Origin: Mycolicibacterium tusciae JS617
Lineage (GTDB): Bacteria; Actinomycetota; Actinomycetes; Mycobacteriales; Mycobacteriaceae
Reading direction: 5' to 3'
Assembly (NCBI RefSeq): GCF_000243415.2
Contig: NZ_KI912270.1
Span: forward strand, 5,847,837 to 5,911,836
DNA: 64,000 nucleotides
Shown here: piece after piece, positions 27,026 to 39,031 of the stretch
Position numbering within the stretch: the first letter of the stretch is position 1
How the letters are laid out: each line of letters opens with the position of its first letter
The notes under the pieces: generated by a model
The model's database searches: none
What the model was told of the DNA's origin: nothing
What the model saw: the letters and a program-made list of their open reading frames with translations, nothing else
Made by a program: the position numbers and the translations under genes

Positions 27026-28393
27026 ATGGCTGAACCGACCCGCAGCGCGCGCCAGCGGCGCAGCGTGCGTCGGCCCGGTTGGGTGCTGTTGACGGTGTTG
27101 CTAGTGCTTGCCATCGGCTCCAGTTCGGCCCTTGTGTTCACCGATCGGGTGGAGTTGCTGAAACTCGCCGTCATCCTGGCGCTGTGGGCCGCGGTGGTGG
27201 CGGCGTTCGTATCGGTCATCTACCGCAGGCAGAGCGATATGGACCAGGCCAAGGTCCGCGACCTCAAGCTCGTCTACGACCTTCAGCTGGATCGCGAGAT
27301 CTCTGCGCGCCGGGAGTACGAGCTGTCGGTGGAGTCGCAGCTGCGCCGCGAGCTGGTGTCAGAACTGCGTGCCCAGACGGCCGACGAAGTGGCCGGCCTG
27401 CGGGCGGAACTGGCCGCGCTGCGCGCCAACCTGGAGATCTTGTTCGACGCCGACCTGTCACACCGGCCGGCGTTGGAAAACGATCGGACCGGTGCGGGGT
27501 CTTACGAGAACTGGTCGCCCAGCCCCGAGACCGCCGGTCGGGTCACCGCCAGCCGCATCGATACCGAAGATCGCGACGACAACGATTACCGCACCGATGA
27601 AAGCCCGATCATCGACGTGCCGGAGGAACCGCATCCGCCTGAGTTCGAATGGGTGCCGCCCGCCAGTCCGGGCGGCTCGCACCGCAGGGCTGCGGAGGCG
27701 CAACGGGAGTCCCGGCGGTATGCGGTCGATGAGCCGCCGTCGTGGGCACCGCCCCCACCTACACCACCGCCCCCACCGACACCACCGTCGGCGACGCCAC
27801 CACCGGTCCCTCCGCCCACCGACAACGAGCGCACCACCCAATTCTCTTGGCCGCCAGGACAAGAGCCACCCAAATCGCCTGAGCCCACGAGACCGCCTGA
27901 GCCGCAGGAGCCCCCGCCCGACCCTGACTGGCAGCCGGCCCCTGCCGAAGGGGCGTGGATTCCCGCGGGGGCGCCCGGCAGCAACTGGGCGGCGCCGGAT
28001 GTCACACCGCAGACGCCCCCGGCCGACGAGCCGTCTGATGAGAACGGTTCCGCAGGCGATTACGTGGGCAGACGACGCGCGCAGGCACCGGATGCTCCTC
28101 ATTCGCAGCCGGCGATGTCGACACCGCCGCCCGAGCTGCCTCGGCGAGGCCGGCATTCGGCGCCCGCCGAGACTGCCGACCCCGGCAGGCCCCCCGCGCC
28201 GCCCACCTTGGCCACCGAATCGGCTCAGCCACCGCTTCATGAGGAGCCGGAGCCTCCCGAGCAATCGGCCGTGTCGCGACGACACCGCAGCTCCGACGAT
28301 GCCCAAACCGGTGGACAGTCGGTGGCCGACCTGCTGGCGAGGCTTCAGGCCGCCCCGTCCGGCGGCGGCCGTCGCCGTCGCCGCGACGAGTGA
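27026..28393 (+). CDS. DUF6779-type membrane protein with Pro-rich tail
   Basis: 455 residues. Two N-terminal transmembrane helices (about 20-40 and 46-66) are followed by a charged probable coiled coil (about 70-145, DLQLDREISARREYELSVES) and a long disordered Pro-rich region, including a run of Pro/Thr around residues 250-275. It corresponds to Rv3604c by position and layout. Such proteins are thought to have an envelope or scaffold role, which is not established here. ATG 27026 was chosen over an upstream in-frame start at 26999. Confidence 0.82.
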   Translation: MAEPTRSARQRRSVRRPGWVLLTVLLVLAIGSSSALVFTDRVELLKLAVILALWAAVVAAFVSVIYRRQSDMDQAKVRDLKLVYDLQLDREISARREYELSVESQLRRELVSELRAQTADEVAGLRAELAALRANLEILFDADLSHRPALENDRTGAGSYENWSPSPETAGRVTASRIDTEDRDDNDYRTDESPIIDVPEEPHPPEFEWVPPASPGGSHRRAAEAQRESRRYAVDEPPSWAPPPPTPPPPPTPPSATPPPVPPPTDNERTTQFSWPPGQEPPKSPEPTRPPEPQEPPPDPDWQPAPAEGAWIPAGAPGSNWAAPDVTPQTPPADEPSDENGSAGDYVGRRRAQAPDAPHSQPAMSTPPPELPRRGRHSAPAETADPGRPPAPPTLATESAQPPLHEEPEPPEQSAVSRRHRSSDDAQTGGQSVADLLARLQAAPSGGGRRRRRDE

Positions 28394-28474
28394 GTTACGC
28401 TTCGTTGACCGTCCGGTACCCGCATTGCAGGACCGGAACGAAAGTAACTATCACTATTCAGCGAGGTCGATCTC

Positions 28475-29404
28475 GTGGTTTCGATGGGGACCCCCTCTGA
28501 CGGATTCCGCCCGGCGCGGCTCACGATCGGCGTCGTTTCCGCTGGTCGGGTGGGTTCTGCGCTCGGTGTCGCCTTGGAACGCGCCGAGCATGTAGTCGTA
28601 GCGTGCAGTGCCATATCACACGCGTCGCGTGAGCGTGCGCAGCGGCGACTGCCCGATACCGCGGTGTTGCCGGTGGACGAGGTTGCCGCCCGCGCCGAAC
28701 TGCTTTTGCTGGCGGTGCCCGACGCAGCACTGCCGGGGCTGATCGCCGGACTGGCGGCCACCGGGGCGGTACGGCCGGGCACGATCGTCGCGCACACATC
28801 GGGGGCCAACGGCATCGGTGTGCTGGCGCCGTTGACCGAACAGGATTGCATTCCGCTGGCGATCCACCCGGCGATGACGTTCACCGGGGGTGATGAGGAC
28901 ATCGCCCGCCTGCCAGAGGCGTGCTTCGGGGTGACGGCGGCCGACGAAGTCGGATACGCGATCGCACAGTCGCTGGTGTTGGAGATCGGCGGCGAACCGT
29001 TCCGCATCCGTGAAGACGCGCGAACCCTCTATCACGCGGCGCTGGCGCACGCGAGCAACCACCTCGTCACCGTGGTACTCGACGCGGTCGAGGCACTGCG
29101 TTCAGCGCTGTGGGGTCAGGAGTTGCTGGGGCAGGAGATCATCGGCAACGCACCCGGCGGCATTGCCGAGAGGGTCGTCGGTCCGCTGGCACGTGCATCG
29201 CTGGAAAATGCATTGGTGCGCGGCCAGGGAGCGCTGACAGGGCCGGTCGCCCGCGGTGACGCCGACGCGGTCGCGGGTCATCTGGAGGCGCTGATGGAAT
29301 TGAATCCTAAACTTGCACAAGCATATCGAGCCAATTCCTTGCGCACGGCCCAGCGTGCACACGCCCCCCGTGAGGTGTTCGCAGTGCTTGGAACCGACAG
29401 ATGA
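28475..29404 (+). CDS. Rossmann-like/DUF2520 oxidoreductase-type protein next to panC
   Basis: 309 residues. N-terminal nucleotide-binding fold with [14 protein letters not shown] (a GxGxxG variant) and [14 protein letters not shown]-terminal DUF2520 helical domain with [16 protein letters not shown]. The fold is like ketopantoate or pyrroline-5-carboxylate reductases, and its place before panC (stop overlapping the panC ATG) suggests the missing ketopantoate reductase step, but that is inference. GAGG 8 nt before GTG 28475 supports this start; ATG 28484 is an alternative. Confidence 0.85.
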   Translation: MVSMGTPSDGFRPARLTIGVVSAGRVGSALGVALERAEHVVVACSAISHASRERAQRRLPDTAVLPVDEVAARAELLLLAVPDAALPGLIAGLAATGAVRPGTIVAHTSGANGIGVLAPLTEQDCIPLAIHPAMTFTGGDEDIARLPEACFGVTAADEVGYAIAQSLVLEIGGEPFRIREDARTLYHAALAHASNHLVTVVLDAVEALRSALWGQELLGQEIIGNAPGGIAERVVGPLARASLENALVRGQGALTGPVARGDADAVAGHLEALMELNPKLAQAYRANSLRTAQRAHAPREVFAVLGTDR

Positions 29405-30336
29405 TCACCGCACCGAAGCCCCAGTTCCACGCCGGCGACCTGAACGTCTACTCCGTACCGCGGGACGTCTCGGATGTCACCAGGGCACTTCGAGCCACCG
29501 GTCGCAGGGTGATGCTGGTGCCGACCATGGGCGCTCTGCACGAGGGACATCGCACGCTGATCCGTTCGGCCAAGCGAGTCCAGGGCGCGGTCGTGGTGGT
29601 GTCGATCTTTGTGAACCCGTTGCAGTTCGGTGCGAATGAGGACCTCGACGCATACCCGCGCACCCTCGACGACGATCTGGCCGCCCTGCGCGAGGAACGT
29701 GTCGAGATCGCGTTCACCCCGACGGCAGCCGACATGTACCCCGACGGTATGCGCACCTCCGTCCATCCGGGCCCGCTCGGATCTGAACTCGAAGGTGCCT
29801 CGCGGCCAACGCATTTCGCCGGCGTACTGACGGTCGTGCTCAAACTGCTGAACATCGTCGGCCCGGATCGGGCGTTCTTCGGCGAGAAGGATTACCAGCA
29901 GCTGACGCTGATCCGCCAGATGGTCGCCGACCTCGACGTCGGTACGCAGGTCGTCGGTGTCCCGATAGTGCGCGAACCGGACGGCCTGGCGATGTCGTCG
30001 CGCAACCGCTACCTCAACGAGGTCGACCGCGAGCAGGCCGGCGCACTGTCGGCGGCGCTGCTCGCCGGGATGTACGGGGCCGGAGAGGGTTCGGCGGCGG
30101 CACTGGATGCGGCGCGCGCTGTGCTCGACGAGGTGCCGGCCATCGACCTGGATTATCTGGAGGTGCGCGATCCGATGCTGGGGCCGGCGCCATCGGTGGG
30201 CATGGCCCGCATGCTGGTCGCCGGTCGACTCGGACAAACCCGACTTTTGGACAATATCGCCATCGACATCGGATTGCCATCTGGTGGCGGTCCCCACGTC
30301 GAGTATGACGAACACGAACTGCCCTGGAGGAATTGA
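29401..30336 (+). CDS. panC: pantothenate synthetase
   Basis: 311 residues. Signatures [15 protein letters not shown] (HxGH motif), [18 protein letters not shown] and [15 protein letters not shown] are complete. It joins pantoate and beta-alanine using ATP. The start overlaps the preceding stop by 4 bp and the stop shares a base with panD (TGATG), so panC and panD are coupled. Confidence 0.97.
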   Translation: MITAPKPQFHAGDLNVYSVPRDVSDVTRALRATGRRVMLVPTMGALHEGHRTLIRSAKRVQGAVVVVSIFVNPLQFGANEDLDAYPRTLDDDLAALREERVEIAFTPTAADMYPDGMRTSVHPGPLGSELEGASRPTHFAGVLTVVLKLLNIVGPDRAFFGEKDYQQLTLIRQMVADLDVGTQVVGVPIVREPDGLAMSSRNRYLNEVDREQAGALSAALLAGMYGAGEGSAAALDAARAVLDEVPAIDLDYLEVRDPMLGPAPSVGMARMLVAGRLGQTRLLDNIAIDIGLPSGGGPHVEYDEHELPWRN

Positions 30337-30743
30337 TGTTACGGACAATGCTGAAATCCAAGATTCACCGTGCCACGGTGACCCAGGCCGATCTGCACTA
30401 TGTCGGCTCGGTGACGATCGACGCAGACCTGATGGACGCGGCCGACCTCCTCGAGGGGGAGCAGGTCACGATCGTGGACGTCGACAACGGCGCGCGGTTG
30501 GTGACCTATGCGATCACCGGCGAACGCGGCAGCGGTGTGATCGGGATCAACGGGGCAGCAGCACATCTGGTGCACCCGGGTGACCTGGTGATCCTGATCG
30601 CGTATGCCTCGGTGGAGGATGCTGAGGCGCGTAGCCATCAGCCGCGAGTCGTGTTCGTCGACGACGACAACAAGCAGATCGATCTCGGTCACGACCCCGC
30701 CTATGTGCCGGCTGATGCAGCCGAGCTGATGTCACCGCGGTAA
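30336..30743 (+). CDS. panD: aspartate 1-decarboxylase proenzyme
   Basis: 135 residues. [16 protein letters not shown] and [19 protein letters not shown] show the self-cleavage site Gly24-Ser25 that yields the pyruvoyl cofactor. It makes beta-alanine for PanC. The second codon is the rare TTA. It is followed 4 bp later by coaX. Confidence 0.97.
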   Translation: MLRTMLKSKIHRATVTQADLHYVGSVTIDADLMDAADLLEGEQVTIVDVDNGARLVTYAITGERGSGVIGINGAAAHLVHPGDLVILIAYASVEDAEARSHQPRVVFVDDDNKQIDLGHDPAYVPADAAELMSPR

Positions 30744-30747
30744 TCCT

Positions 30748-31563
30748 GTGCTGCTCGCTATCGACGTTCGCAACACCCACACCGTCGTCGGACTGGTGTC
30801 GGGCTCCGGCGACCACGCAAAAGTGGTGCACCATTGGCGGATTCGCACCGAATCCGAGGCCACCGCAGACGAGTTGGCGCTGACGATCGACGGGCTCATA
30901 GGAGACGACGCCGAGCAGCTGACGGGTGCCGCCGGGCTGTCAACGGTGCCGTCGGTGCTTCACGAGGTGCGACTGATGCTCGAGCAGTACTGGCCGTCGG
31001 TGCCCCATGTGCTGATCGAACCGGGCGTGCGCACGGGCATACCGCTGCTGGTCGACAATCCCAAGGAGGTCGGCGCCGACCGTATCGTCAACTGCCTGGC
31101 CGCCTTCCATAAGTACGGCACCGCTGCGATCGTGGTCGACTTCGGCTCCTCGATCTGCGTCGACGTCGTCTCGGCCAAGGGTGAATTCCTCGGCGGTGCA
31201 ATCGCCCCCGGTGTGCAGGTGTCCTCCGACGCGGCGGCCGAACGCTCTGCGGCGCTACGCCGCGTCGAGCTGACCCGGCCGCGGTCAGTCGTCGGTAAGA
31301 ACACGGTGGAATGCATGCAATCCGGCGCGGTGTTCGGATTCGCGGGCCTGGTGGACGGATTGGTGAGCCGGATCCGCGCGGATGTCGACGGATTCGGTGG
31401 CGATGACACCACAGTGGTTGCCACCGGCCATGGAGCGCCGCTTGTGCTGCCGGATCTGCGCACCGTGGACCACTACGACCAGCACCTGACCCTCGACGGT
31501 CTGCAGCTGGTCTTCGAACGCAACCGCGACAGCCAACGAGGCCGGCTCAAGCAGGCCCGCTAA
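30748..31563 (+). CDS. coaX: type III pantothenate kinase
   Basis: 271 residues from GTG 30748. ASKHA-fold motifs: [15 protein letters not shown] (phosphate 1), [26 protein letters not shown] (phosphate 2) and [12 protein letters not shown] (adenosine). It phosphorylates pantothenate, completing a panC-panD-coaX block from aspartate to 4'-phosphopantothenate. It converges with the alanine-racemase-like gene, 7 bp between stops. Confidence 0.95.
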   Translation: MLLAIDVRNTHTVVGLVSGSGDHAKVVHHWRIRTESEATADELALTIDGLIGDDAEQLTGAAGLSTVPSVLHEVRLMLEQYWPSVPHVLIEPGVRTGIPLLVDNPKEVGADRIVNCLAAFHKYGTAAIVVDFGSSICVDVVSAKGEFLGGAIAPGVQVSSDAAAERSAALRRVELTRPRSVVGKNTVECMQSGAVFGFAGLVDGLVSRIRADVDGFGGDDTTVVATGHGAPLVLPDLRTVDHYDQHLTLDGLQLVFERNRDSQRGRLKQAR

Positions 31564-31570
31564 CTGCCGC

Positions 31571-32806
31571 CTAGAAGAACGTCCGGATCAGTTCGACGAC
31601 GCGGCCGCCCTCGTCGAGCACCGGGATCATCGGCCACTTGTCGAAGACCGTGCACGGATGGCTGATTCCGAATTCCAGCCATTCGCCGACGTGGACCCCG
31701 TCGTCGCCGAGTCGTAGATATGCGTGCTGATCGTTGAGCTTGACGACCCGAGCGGCCGCCAACCCATAGGGGATCGGCATGTTCTGGTCGAAGGAGACGT
31801 CGCGGCGGCCCATCGTCAGCACCGCGAGGTCCGGTTCGGGCCGCGACACGACCTGCGACCACACCCGCAAGGCTGAATGCAGTCCGTCGCGCAGCGGCGA
31901 CGTGCGGCCGTAGAGGCCGTCGTCATGGGTCAGATAGCACCCGCTGCGCAGGATCGTGCGCGCGGACACACCGGCGGGCCATCCGGTGAGCCCTTCGGCG
32001 ACCGTATCGAAATACGTACTGCCGCCGGCCGTCACGACGATGCGGTCGGTTTCGAAGATCGGCGCCAGCCGCAGCACTGCGGCGCGGACGTCGGCCAGAT
32101 AAGAACGGACAATGGCCACGGCATCGGGGGTGACGTCATGTCCGAGCGCCGCTTCGTAGCCGGCAACGCCGATCAGTCGCAGCCGCGGGGAGGCGACGAC
32201 CGCGCGGGCCACCTCATCGACGGTGGCCGCCTCGCGACAACCCGTGCGACCGCCCGCCATGCCGACCTCGACGCACACGTCTACCGGCCGGACCGCGCCT
32301 GCATCGGTCAACGTCGATGCCATCAGCTCGACGCCGCGCACCGAGTCGACCCAGCACACCAGGGTGAAGTCCGGATGCGCGTCGAGTTCGGCGGCCAGCC
32401 AGCGCAATGCTGCCGGGTCGACCAGCTCATTGGCCAGTACGACATCGCGGACGCCGAACGCCCGGAAGATTCGGACCTGGCTGATGGTCGCGGCGCTGAC
32501 AGCGCACGCACCGGCGTCGAACTGGCGAGCCAACAGCTGAGGCGACATGTGCGTCTTGCCGTGCGGCGCCAGCTCGACGCCGCGCTCGTCGCACCATCGC
32601 GCCATCGTGGCGAGGTTTGCAGCGAGCGCGTCCTCGAGTAGCACGCACACCGGACCGACGGCGCCATCAGCGAGCAGGTGGGGTGACTCGGCGCACACAT
32701 CGGTAGGCGTGCGACCCCACCACGACGCAGGTAAACCCTTGAACCGCCAGTCCAGCGGTTCCTGCGCCAGCGCGGCCACCGCCGCTGCGTTGATCGGGGC
32801 CGCCAT
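31571..32806 (-). CDS. PLP-dependent D-amino-acid deaminase/alanine-racemase-like protein
   Basis: 411 residues. The N-terminal alanine-racemase-type TIM barrel carries the PLP lysine in LAPHGKTHMSPQL, and a C-terminal D-serine-dehydratase-like domain carries HPCTVFDKW with the His and Cys that bind zinc in eukaryotic D-serine dehydratase (DSD1 family). It probably eliminates or deaminates a D-amino acid or D-threo-hydroxy acid; the substrate is unproven. ATG 32806 was chosen because the longer frame runs through the lysS minisatellite. It is divergent from lysS, 23 bp between starts. Confidence 0.85.
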   Translation of the reverse strand: MAAPINAAAVAALAQEPLDWRFKGLPASWWGRTPTDVCAESPHLLADGAVGPVCVLLEDALAANLATMARWCDERGVELAPHGKTHMSPQLLARQFDAGACAVSAATISQVRIFRAFGVRDVVLANELVDPAALRWLAAELDAHPDFTLVCWVDSVRGVELMASTLTDAGAVRPVDVCVEVGMAGGRTGCREAATVDEVARAVVASPRLRLIGVAGYEAALGHDVTPDAVAIVRSYLADVRAAVLRLAPIFETDRIVVTAGGSTYFDTVAEGLTGWPAGVSARTILRSGCYLTHDDGLYGRTSPLRDGLHSALRVWSQVVSRPEPDLAVLTMGRRDVSFDQNMPIPYGLAAARVVKLNDQHAYLRLGDDGVHVGEWLEFGISHPCTVFDKWPMIPVLDEGGRVVELIRTFF

Positions 32807-32829
32807 GAGTTCATTTAAGCTGGCACGTC

Positions 32830-34458
32830 GTGAGGACACCTGACCCGCCGGACACCGGAGCGGCCCCGGCCGCGACATCGGACACCGGAGCGGCCCCGGC
32901 CGCGACATCGGACACCGGAGCGGCCCCGGCCGCGACATCGGACACCGGAGCGGCCCCGGCCGCGACATCAGACACCGACATCCCCGAGCAGTACCGGATC
33001 CGCCAGGGTAAGCGGGAACGTCTGCTTGCCGAGGGGCGCGAGCCGTACCCGGTTGAGGTCGCCCGCACGCATACGCTGGCCGAAATTCGCCAGACCTACC
33101 CTGACCTCGAGGCGAACGCCGAGACCGGGCTCATCGTCGGTGTCGCGGGCCGCGTCATGTTCGCCCGCAATTCCGGCAAGCTGTGCTTCGCCACATTGCA
33201 GGAGGGTGACGGCACGCACCTGCAGGTGATGATCAGCCTGGATCGGGTCGGTCAGGACTCGCTGGAATCGTGGAAATCCGACGTCGACCTCGGCGACATA
33301 GTTTTCGTTCACGGTGAGGTGATCAGTTCGCGGCGCGGAGAACTATCTGTTCTAGCGGATTCCTGGCAAATAGTTTCCAAGGCATTACGCCCGCTTCCCG
33401 TCGCCCATAAAGAGATGAGCGAAGAGTCCCGGGTCCGGCAGCGCTATGTCGACCTGATCGTGCGTCCGGAGGCTCGGACCATCGCCCGACAGCGCGTCGC
33501 CGTAGTCCGCGCCGTGCGCTCGGCGCTCGAACGGCGCGGCTTTCTCGAGGTCGAGACACCGATTCTGCAGACATTGGCCGGTGGCGCGGCGGCCCGACCG
33601 TTCGTCACCCACTCCAATGCGCTGGACGCCGATCTCTACCTTCGAATCGCCCCGGAACTTTTCCTAAAGCGTTGCCTGGTGGGCGGATTCGAGCGCGTCT
33701 TCGAGTTGAATCGCGTGTTCCGAAACGAAGGCGCGGATTGGACGCATTCACCAGAATTCGCGATGCTCGAGACATATCAGGCCTACGGAACGTATGACGA
33801 TTCCGCCGTTGTCACCCGCGAGATAATTCAGGAGGTCGCCGACGAGGCGATCGGCACCAGGCAGGTGCCATTGCCAGATGGCAGTGTCTATGATCTCGAT
33901 GGTGAATGGCAGACCATACAAATGTATTCGTCGTTGTCTGTAGCGCTCGGAGAAGAGATCACCCCGGATACGACGGCCGATTATTTATGGGCGATCGCTG
34001 ACCGACTGGGTGTGGAGATTCCACGCGATCGCGGTTACGGGCACGGGAAATTGATCGAGGAGCTTTGGGAGCACACCGTTGGAAACACGCTGTGGGCACC
34101 CACCTTCGTCAGAGATTTTCCTGTCGAGACAACGCCGTTGACCCGCGCGCATCGCAGCATCGAGGGTGTCACCGAGAAATGGGACCTCTACGTGCGGCGC
34201 GTCGAGCTCGCGACCGGCTACTCCGAACTGATCGACCCCGTTATCCAGCGCGAAAGGTTCGAGGCGCAAGCGCGAGCAGCGGCCGCTGGTGACGACGAGG
34301 CAATGGTTTTGGACGAGGATTTCCTGGCCGCCCTGGAGTATGCGATGCCGCCGTCGACAGGCACCGGAATGGGTATCGATAGATTGTTGATGGCTTTGAC
34401 GGGACTGTCGATTCGAGAGACCGTTTTGTTCCCGATAGTGCGACGGCACGGGAACTGA
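32830..34458 (+). CDS. lysS: lysyl-tRNA synthetase, class II
   Basis: 542 residues. OB-fold anticodon domain (about 95-200), then class II motifs: motif 1 [11 protein letters not shown], motif 2 [20 protein letters not shown], motif 3 [13 protein letters not shown]. It charges tRNA-Lys in the cytoplasm. From [10 protein letters not shown] onward it closely follows M. tuberculosis LysS1, but residues 8-47 are four [10 protein letters not shown] repeats replacing a short unique leader. The GTG at 32830 and the repeats therefore form an added, probably disordered N-terminus. Codon use in the central part (33.6-34.1 kb) is AT-richer than in neighbours, with two TTA codons. Confidence 0.96.
   Translation: MRTPDPPDTGAAPAATSDTGAAPAATSDTGAAPAATSDTGAAPAATSDTDIPEQYRIRQGKRERLLAEGREPYPVEVARTHTLAEIRQTYPDLEANAETGLIVGVAGRVMFARNSGKLCFATLQEGDGTHLQVMISLDRVGQDSLESWKSDVDLGDIVFVHGEVISSRRGELSVLADSWQIVSKALRPLPVAHKEMSEESRVRQRYVDLIVRPEARTIARQRVAVVRAVRSALERRGFLEVETPILQTLAGGAAARPFVTHSNALDADLYLRIAPELFLKRCLVGGFERVFELNRVFRNEGADWTHSPEFAMLETYQAYGTYDDSAVVTREIIQEVADEAIGTRQVPLPDGSVYDLDGEWQTIQMYSSLSVALGEEITPDTTADYLWAIADRLGVEIPRDRGYGHGKLIEELWEHTVGNTLWAPTFVRDFPVETTPLTRAHRSIEGVTEKWDLYVRRVELATGYSELIDPVIQRERFEAQARAAAAGDDEAMVLDEDFLAALEYAMPPSTGTGMGIDRLLMALTGLSIRETVLFPIVRRHGN
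32851..32970 (+). repeat. 30-bp minisatellite, 4 copies, in lysS
   Basis: Four head-to-tail 30-bp units start at 32851, 32881, 32911 and 32941. They are identical except for one G-to-A change at the end of the last. Each encodes [10 protein letters not shown] in the lysS frame, and a partial fifth unit (GACACCGA) follows. The length keeps the frame, so copy number can vary without breaking lysS. Confidence 0.98.
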
Positions 34459-34590
34459 TCTACCGGATTTCCGATCTTTCCCGATCTTTTCCCCATCTTG
34501 TTGAATGGTGTGTCTTAATATGGCACATTAGTGCGGGGATCGAAACTTATCTAAGAATCAACGTGCTTCCGAGAAGGGCTGTGTGGACTA
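34459..34590 (+). promoter_or_regulatory. AT-rich lsr2 promoter/leader region
   Basis: 132 bp, clearly AT-richer than the surroundings. It holds repeated CCGATCTTT words (about 34469-34488), a TAATAT box (34516-34521) that could be a -10 element, and TTGAAT at 34501. Lsr2 binds AT-rich DNA and is reported to repress itself, so this stretch is a likely binding region (inference). Confidence 0.45.
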
Positions 34591-34932
34591 ATGGCGAAGA
34601 AAGTGACCGTCACGCTGGTCGATGATTTCGACGGCGAAGGCGGAGCCGATGAGACAGTCGAATTCGGGCTCGACGGGGTCAGCTACGAGATTGACCTTTC
34701 TTCGAAGAATGCCGCCAAGCTGCGCAACGACCTGAAGCAATGGGTCGAGGCCGGACGCCGGGTCGGCGGTCGTCGCCGCGGACGCTCGACAGGATCGGGT
34801 CGAGGCCGGGCGGCCATCGATCGCGAACAGAGCGCCGCGATCCGCGATTGGGCCCGCCGCAACGGACACAGCGTGTCCACCCGCGGTCGGATTCCGGCAG
34901 ACGTCATCGACGCGTTCCACGCGGCCACGTAA
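34591..34932 (+). CDS. lsr2: Lsr2 nucleoid-associated DNA-bridging protein
   Basis: 113 residues, family-standard length. The N-terminal beta-rich dimerisation domain ([21 protein letters not shown]) is joined by a basic linker ([15 protein letters not shown]) to the C-terminal DNA-binding domain containing the AT-hook-like RGR of [10 protein letters not shown]. It coats AT-rich DNA and silences acquired genes. It lies between lysS and clpC1 as in M. tuberculosis. Confidence 0.98.
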   Translation: MAKKVTVTLVDDFDGEGGADETVEFGLDGVSYEIDLSSKNAAKLRNDLKQWVEAGRRVGGRRRGRSTGSGRGRAAIDREQSAAIRDWARRNGHSVSTRGRIPADVIDAFHAAT

Positions 34933-34963
34933 GCGGCTGGTAAGCGGCTGGTAAGCGGCTACG
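34929..34963. repeat. 11-bp tandem repeat across the lsr2 stop codon
   Basis: GTAAGCGGCTG occurs in three consecutive units (34929, 34940, 34951; the last ends GCGGCTA). The first unit contains the lsr2 stop TAA. Confidence 0.85.
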
Positions 34964-34982
34964 TAACAGGCCTGCGCTACGC

Positions 34983-34999
34983 GTTCGCTGGCCGCGAAC
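34983..34999. promoter_or_regulatory. ClgR-type operator upstream of clpC1
   Basis: A perfect inverted repeat GTTCGC-N5-GCGAAC, matching the remembered operator of ClgR, the actinobacterial activator of clp genes. It lies about 220 bp before the clpC1 ATG. Confidence 0.6.
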
Positions 35000-35221
35000 T
35001 CCCTCGAAAGCGATCCTCGGAAACAATCGGATCGCTCGGGCGTTGATACGCAATAGCACCCGGGTACACCCACCGCGGGGTGTGTTGATACCGCTGTCCG
35101 CTTAGAGCAGACCGGGAGGCGGGGCACCCGGGGCCGCCGCCCATTAGAGTGGACGGCAGGTGCGGTGCACTTATTCAAGTGCAAAGCGCCGAGTCTATTG
35201 ATGGAGAGCAGGTAACCACCG

Positions 35222-37777
<2,556 letters not shown>

Positions 37778-37791
37778 AGGAACGACGCAAG

Positions 37792-37825
37792 GACCCCGAA
37801 ACCATCACGGTTTCGGGGTCTTTGT
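37792..37825 (+). terminator. intrinsic terminator after clpC1
   Basis: A perfect 12-bp stem (37792-37803 with 37809-37820), loop ATCAC, followed by TTTGT. It lies 14 bp after the clpC1 stop and separates it from the B12-riboswitch operon. Confidence 0.85.
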
Positions 37826-37859
37826 ATGTCCGCTCGTCCGAACGCTGGACCCTTTGCTT

Positions 37860-37955
37860 AGGATGCTGATGTAATCGACGGGCGTAGGAATCTGGTGAGA
37901 GTCCAGAACGGTCGCGCCACTGTGAAGTCAGACCCGACGTCCGTCGTCAACACCT
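37860..37955 (+). promoter_or_regulatory. cobalamin (B12) riboswitch leader of cbtB-cbtA
   Basis: Core elements in order: GTAGGAAT, the hairpin CTGGTGAGAGTCCAG (37892-37906), CGGTCGCGCCACTGTGA (37909-37925) and the B12-box-like AGTCAGACCC (37926-37935). CGACGG (37876-37881) can pair with CCGTCG (37941-37946) to close the core. The genes that follow are cobalt-transport components, the classic target. A GGGA/TCCC hairpin and a GGGAAGGA Shine-Dalgarno precede the cbtB ATG, suggesting translational control. Confidence 0.78.
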
Positions 37956-37991
37956 GAAGCTGGGACGCGAAATCCCGGGAAGGACCTGACA

Positions 37992-38216
37992 ATGACATCT
38001 CCTGAGGCCCCAGGGGCCACCCTCTCGGGGGCGACGCCGATCGATTTCTCCGCCGCCAAGGCGGCTGTCTGGCTGACGCTCACGGCCTTCTTCGCGCTGT
38101 TGGTCATCTACTTCATCGGGATGGACCAGGGCGCCACGTCGGTGTTCGGGAGCAACACCATGGTCCACGAGTTCGTTCACGACGCCCGGCATCTGCTGGG
38201 CTTCCCCTGCCACTGA
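37992..38216 (+). CDS. cbtB: CbtB-type cobalt transporter small subunit
   Basis: 74 residues: one transmembrane helix (about 24-43) and a C-terminal metal-binding tail with His59, His63, His67, Cys73 and His74, the CbtB pattern. CbtB and CbtA form a predicted cobalt transporter linked to B12 synthesis. The gene directly follows the cobalamin riboswitch, so it should be switched off when B12 is plentiful. Confidence 0.9.
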   Translation: MTSPEAPGATLSGATPIDFSAAKAAVWLTLTAFFALLVIYFIGMDQGATSVFGSNTMVHEFVHDARHLLGFPCH

Positions 38217-38220
38217 TTGC

Positions 38221-39024
38221 ATGGAAAAGCAGATCATTTGGCGTGGCCTGCTGGCCGGCGCCGCCGCGGGAGTGCTCTCATTCATCTTCTCCCGGATTTT
38301 CATCGAGCCCGTGATCGATCGGGCCATCGGATACGAGGACGGAATCGGCGCCGCGCACGAGGCCCTTTCGGGTGCGGCCGGGGGACATGACCATGGCGGC
38401 GGGGGCGGATTCGAAGGGTTCACTCGTTCTGTCCAGATGAACATCGGCATGGGCCTTGGCGTGCTGCTCTTCAGCATCGCCACGGGCGCCTTGTTCGCCG
38501 TCGTGTTCGCGGTCGCATACGGCCGCATCGGCAACATCTCAGCGCGACTGACGTCGCTTTACGTGGCCGGCGGCATGCTGGTCAGCCTCTTCATCGTGCC
38601 CGCGTTGAAGTACCCGCCGAGTCCGCCGGCTCTCAGCCTCGACGAGACGATCCGTCAGCGCACCCTGCTGTACCTGTTGATGGTGGCGCTGTCCGCGGCG
38701 CTGTTCGTTGCGGCGGTCTATCTGGGCCGACGGCTGGCCCAGAAGCTCGGCGCCTGGAATGCGACGCTGGCGGCGGCGTGCGCGTACGTGGCGGCGTCCG
38801 CCATCTTGATGCTGGTGCTGCCGACCATCCACGAGACACCCGGACCGCTGCTCGATGACGCGGGCAACATCGTCTACGAAGGCTTCCCTGCCGACCTTCT
38901 CTACGAATTCCGGTTGTTCTCCTTGGGCAATCAGCTGGTCATCTACGCGACACTCGGGTTGGTCTTCGGCGCGATGGCCGCGAAGCTGCTGGGCGAGAAG
39001 CGGCGGGACACCGTTTCGTTGTGA
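38221..39024 (+). CDS. cbtA: CbtA-type cobalt transporter
   Basis: 267 residues with five to six transmembrane helices. The N-terminal motif GLLAGAAAGVLSFIFSR is typical of CbtA, and a His/Gly loop GGHDHGGGGG (about 53-62) may bind metal. It starts 4 bp after cbtB and lies in the same riboswitch-controlled operon. Confidence 0.9.
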   Translation: MEKQIIWRGLLAGAAAGVLSFIFSRIFIEPVIDRAIGYEDGIGAAHEALSGAAGGHDHGGGGGFEGFTRSVQMNIGMGLGVLLFSIATGALFAVVFAVAYGRIGNISARLTSLYVAGGMLVSLFIVPALKYPPSPPALSLDETIRQRTLLYLLMVALSAALFVAAVYLGRRLAQKLGAWNATLAAACAYVAASAILMLVLPTIHETPGPLLDDAGNIVYEGFPADLLYEFRLFSLGNQLVIYATLGLVFGAMAAKLLGEKRRDTVSL

Positions 39025-39031
39025 GGACCTA

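Noticed and set aside
32807..32968. N-terminal extension of the alanine-racemase-like protein through the minisatellite
   Set aside because: It would only add antisense-repeat residues ([10 protein letters not shown] units) and overlap the lysS start; the family begins at ATG 32806.
32851..32970. CRISPR array
   Set aside because: The four 30-bp repeats are directly adjacent with no spacers and encode an in-frame peptide repeat in lysS.
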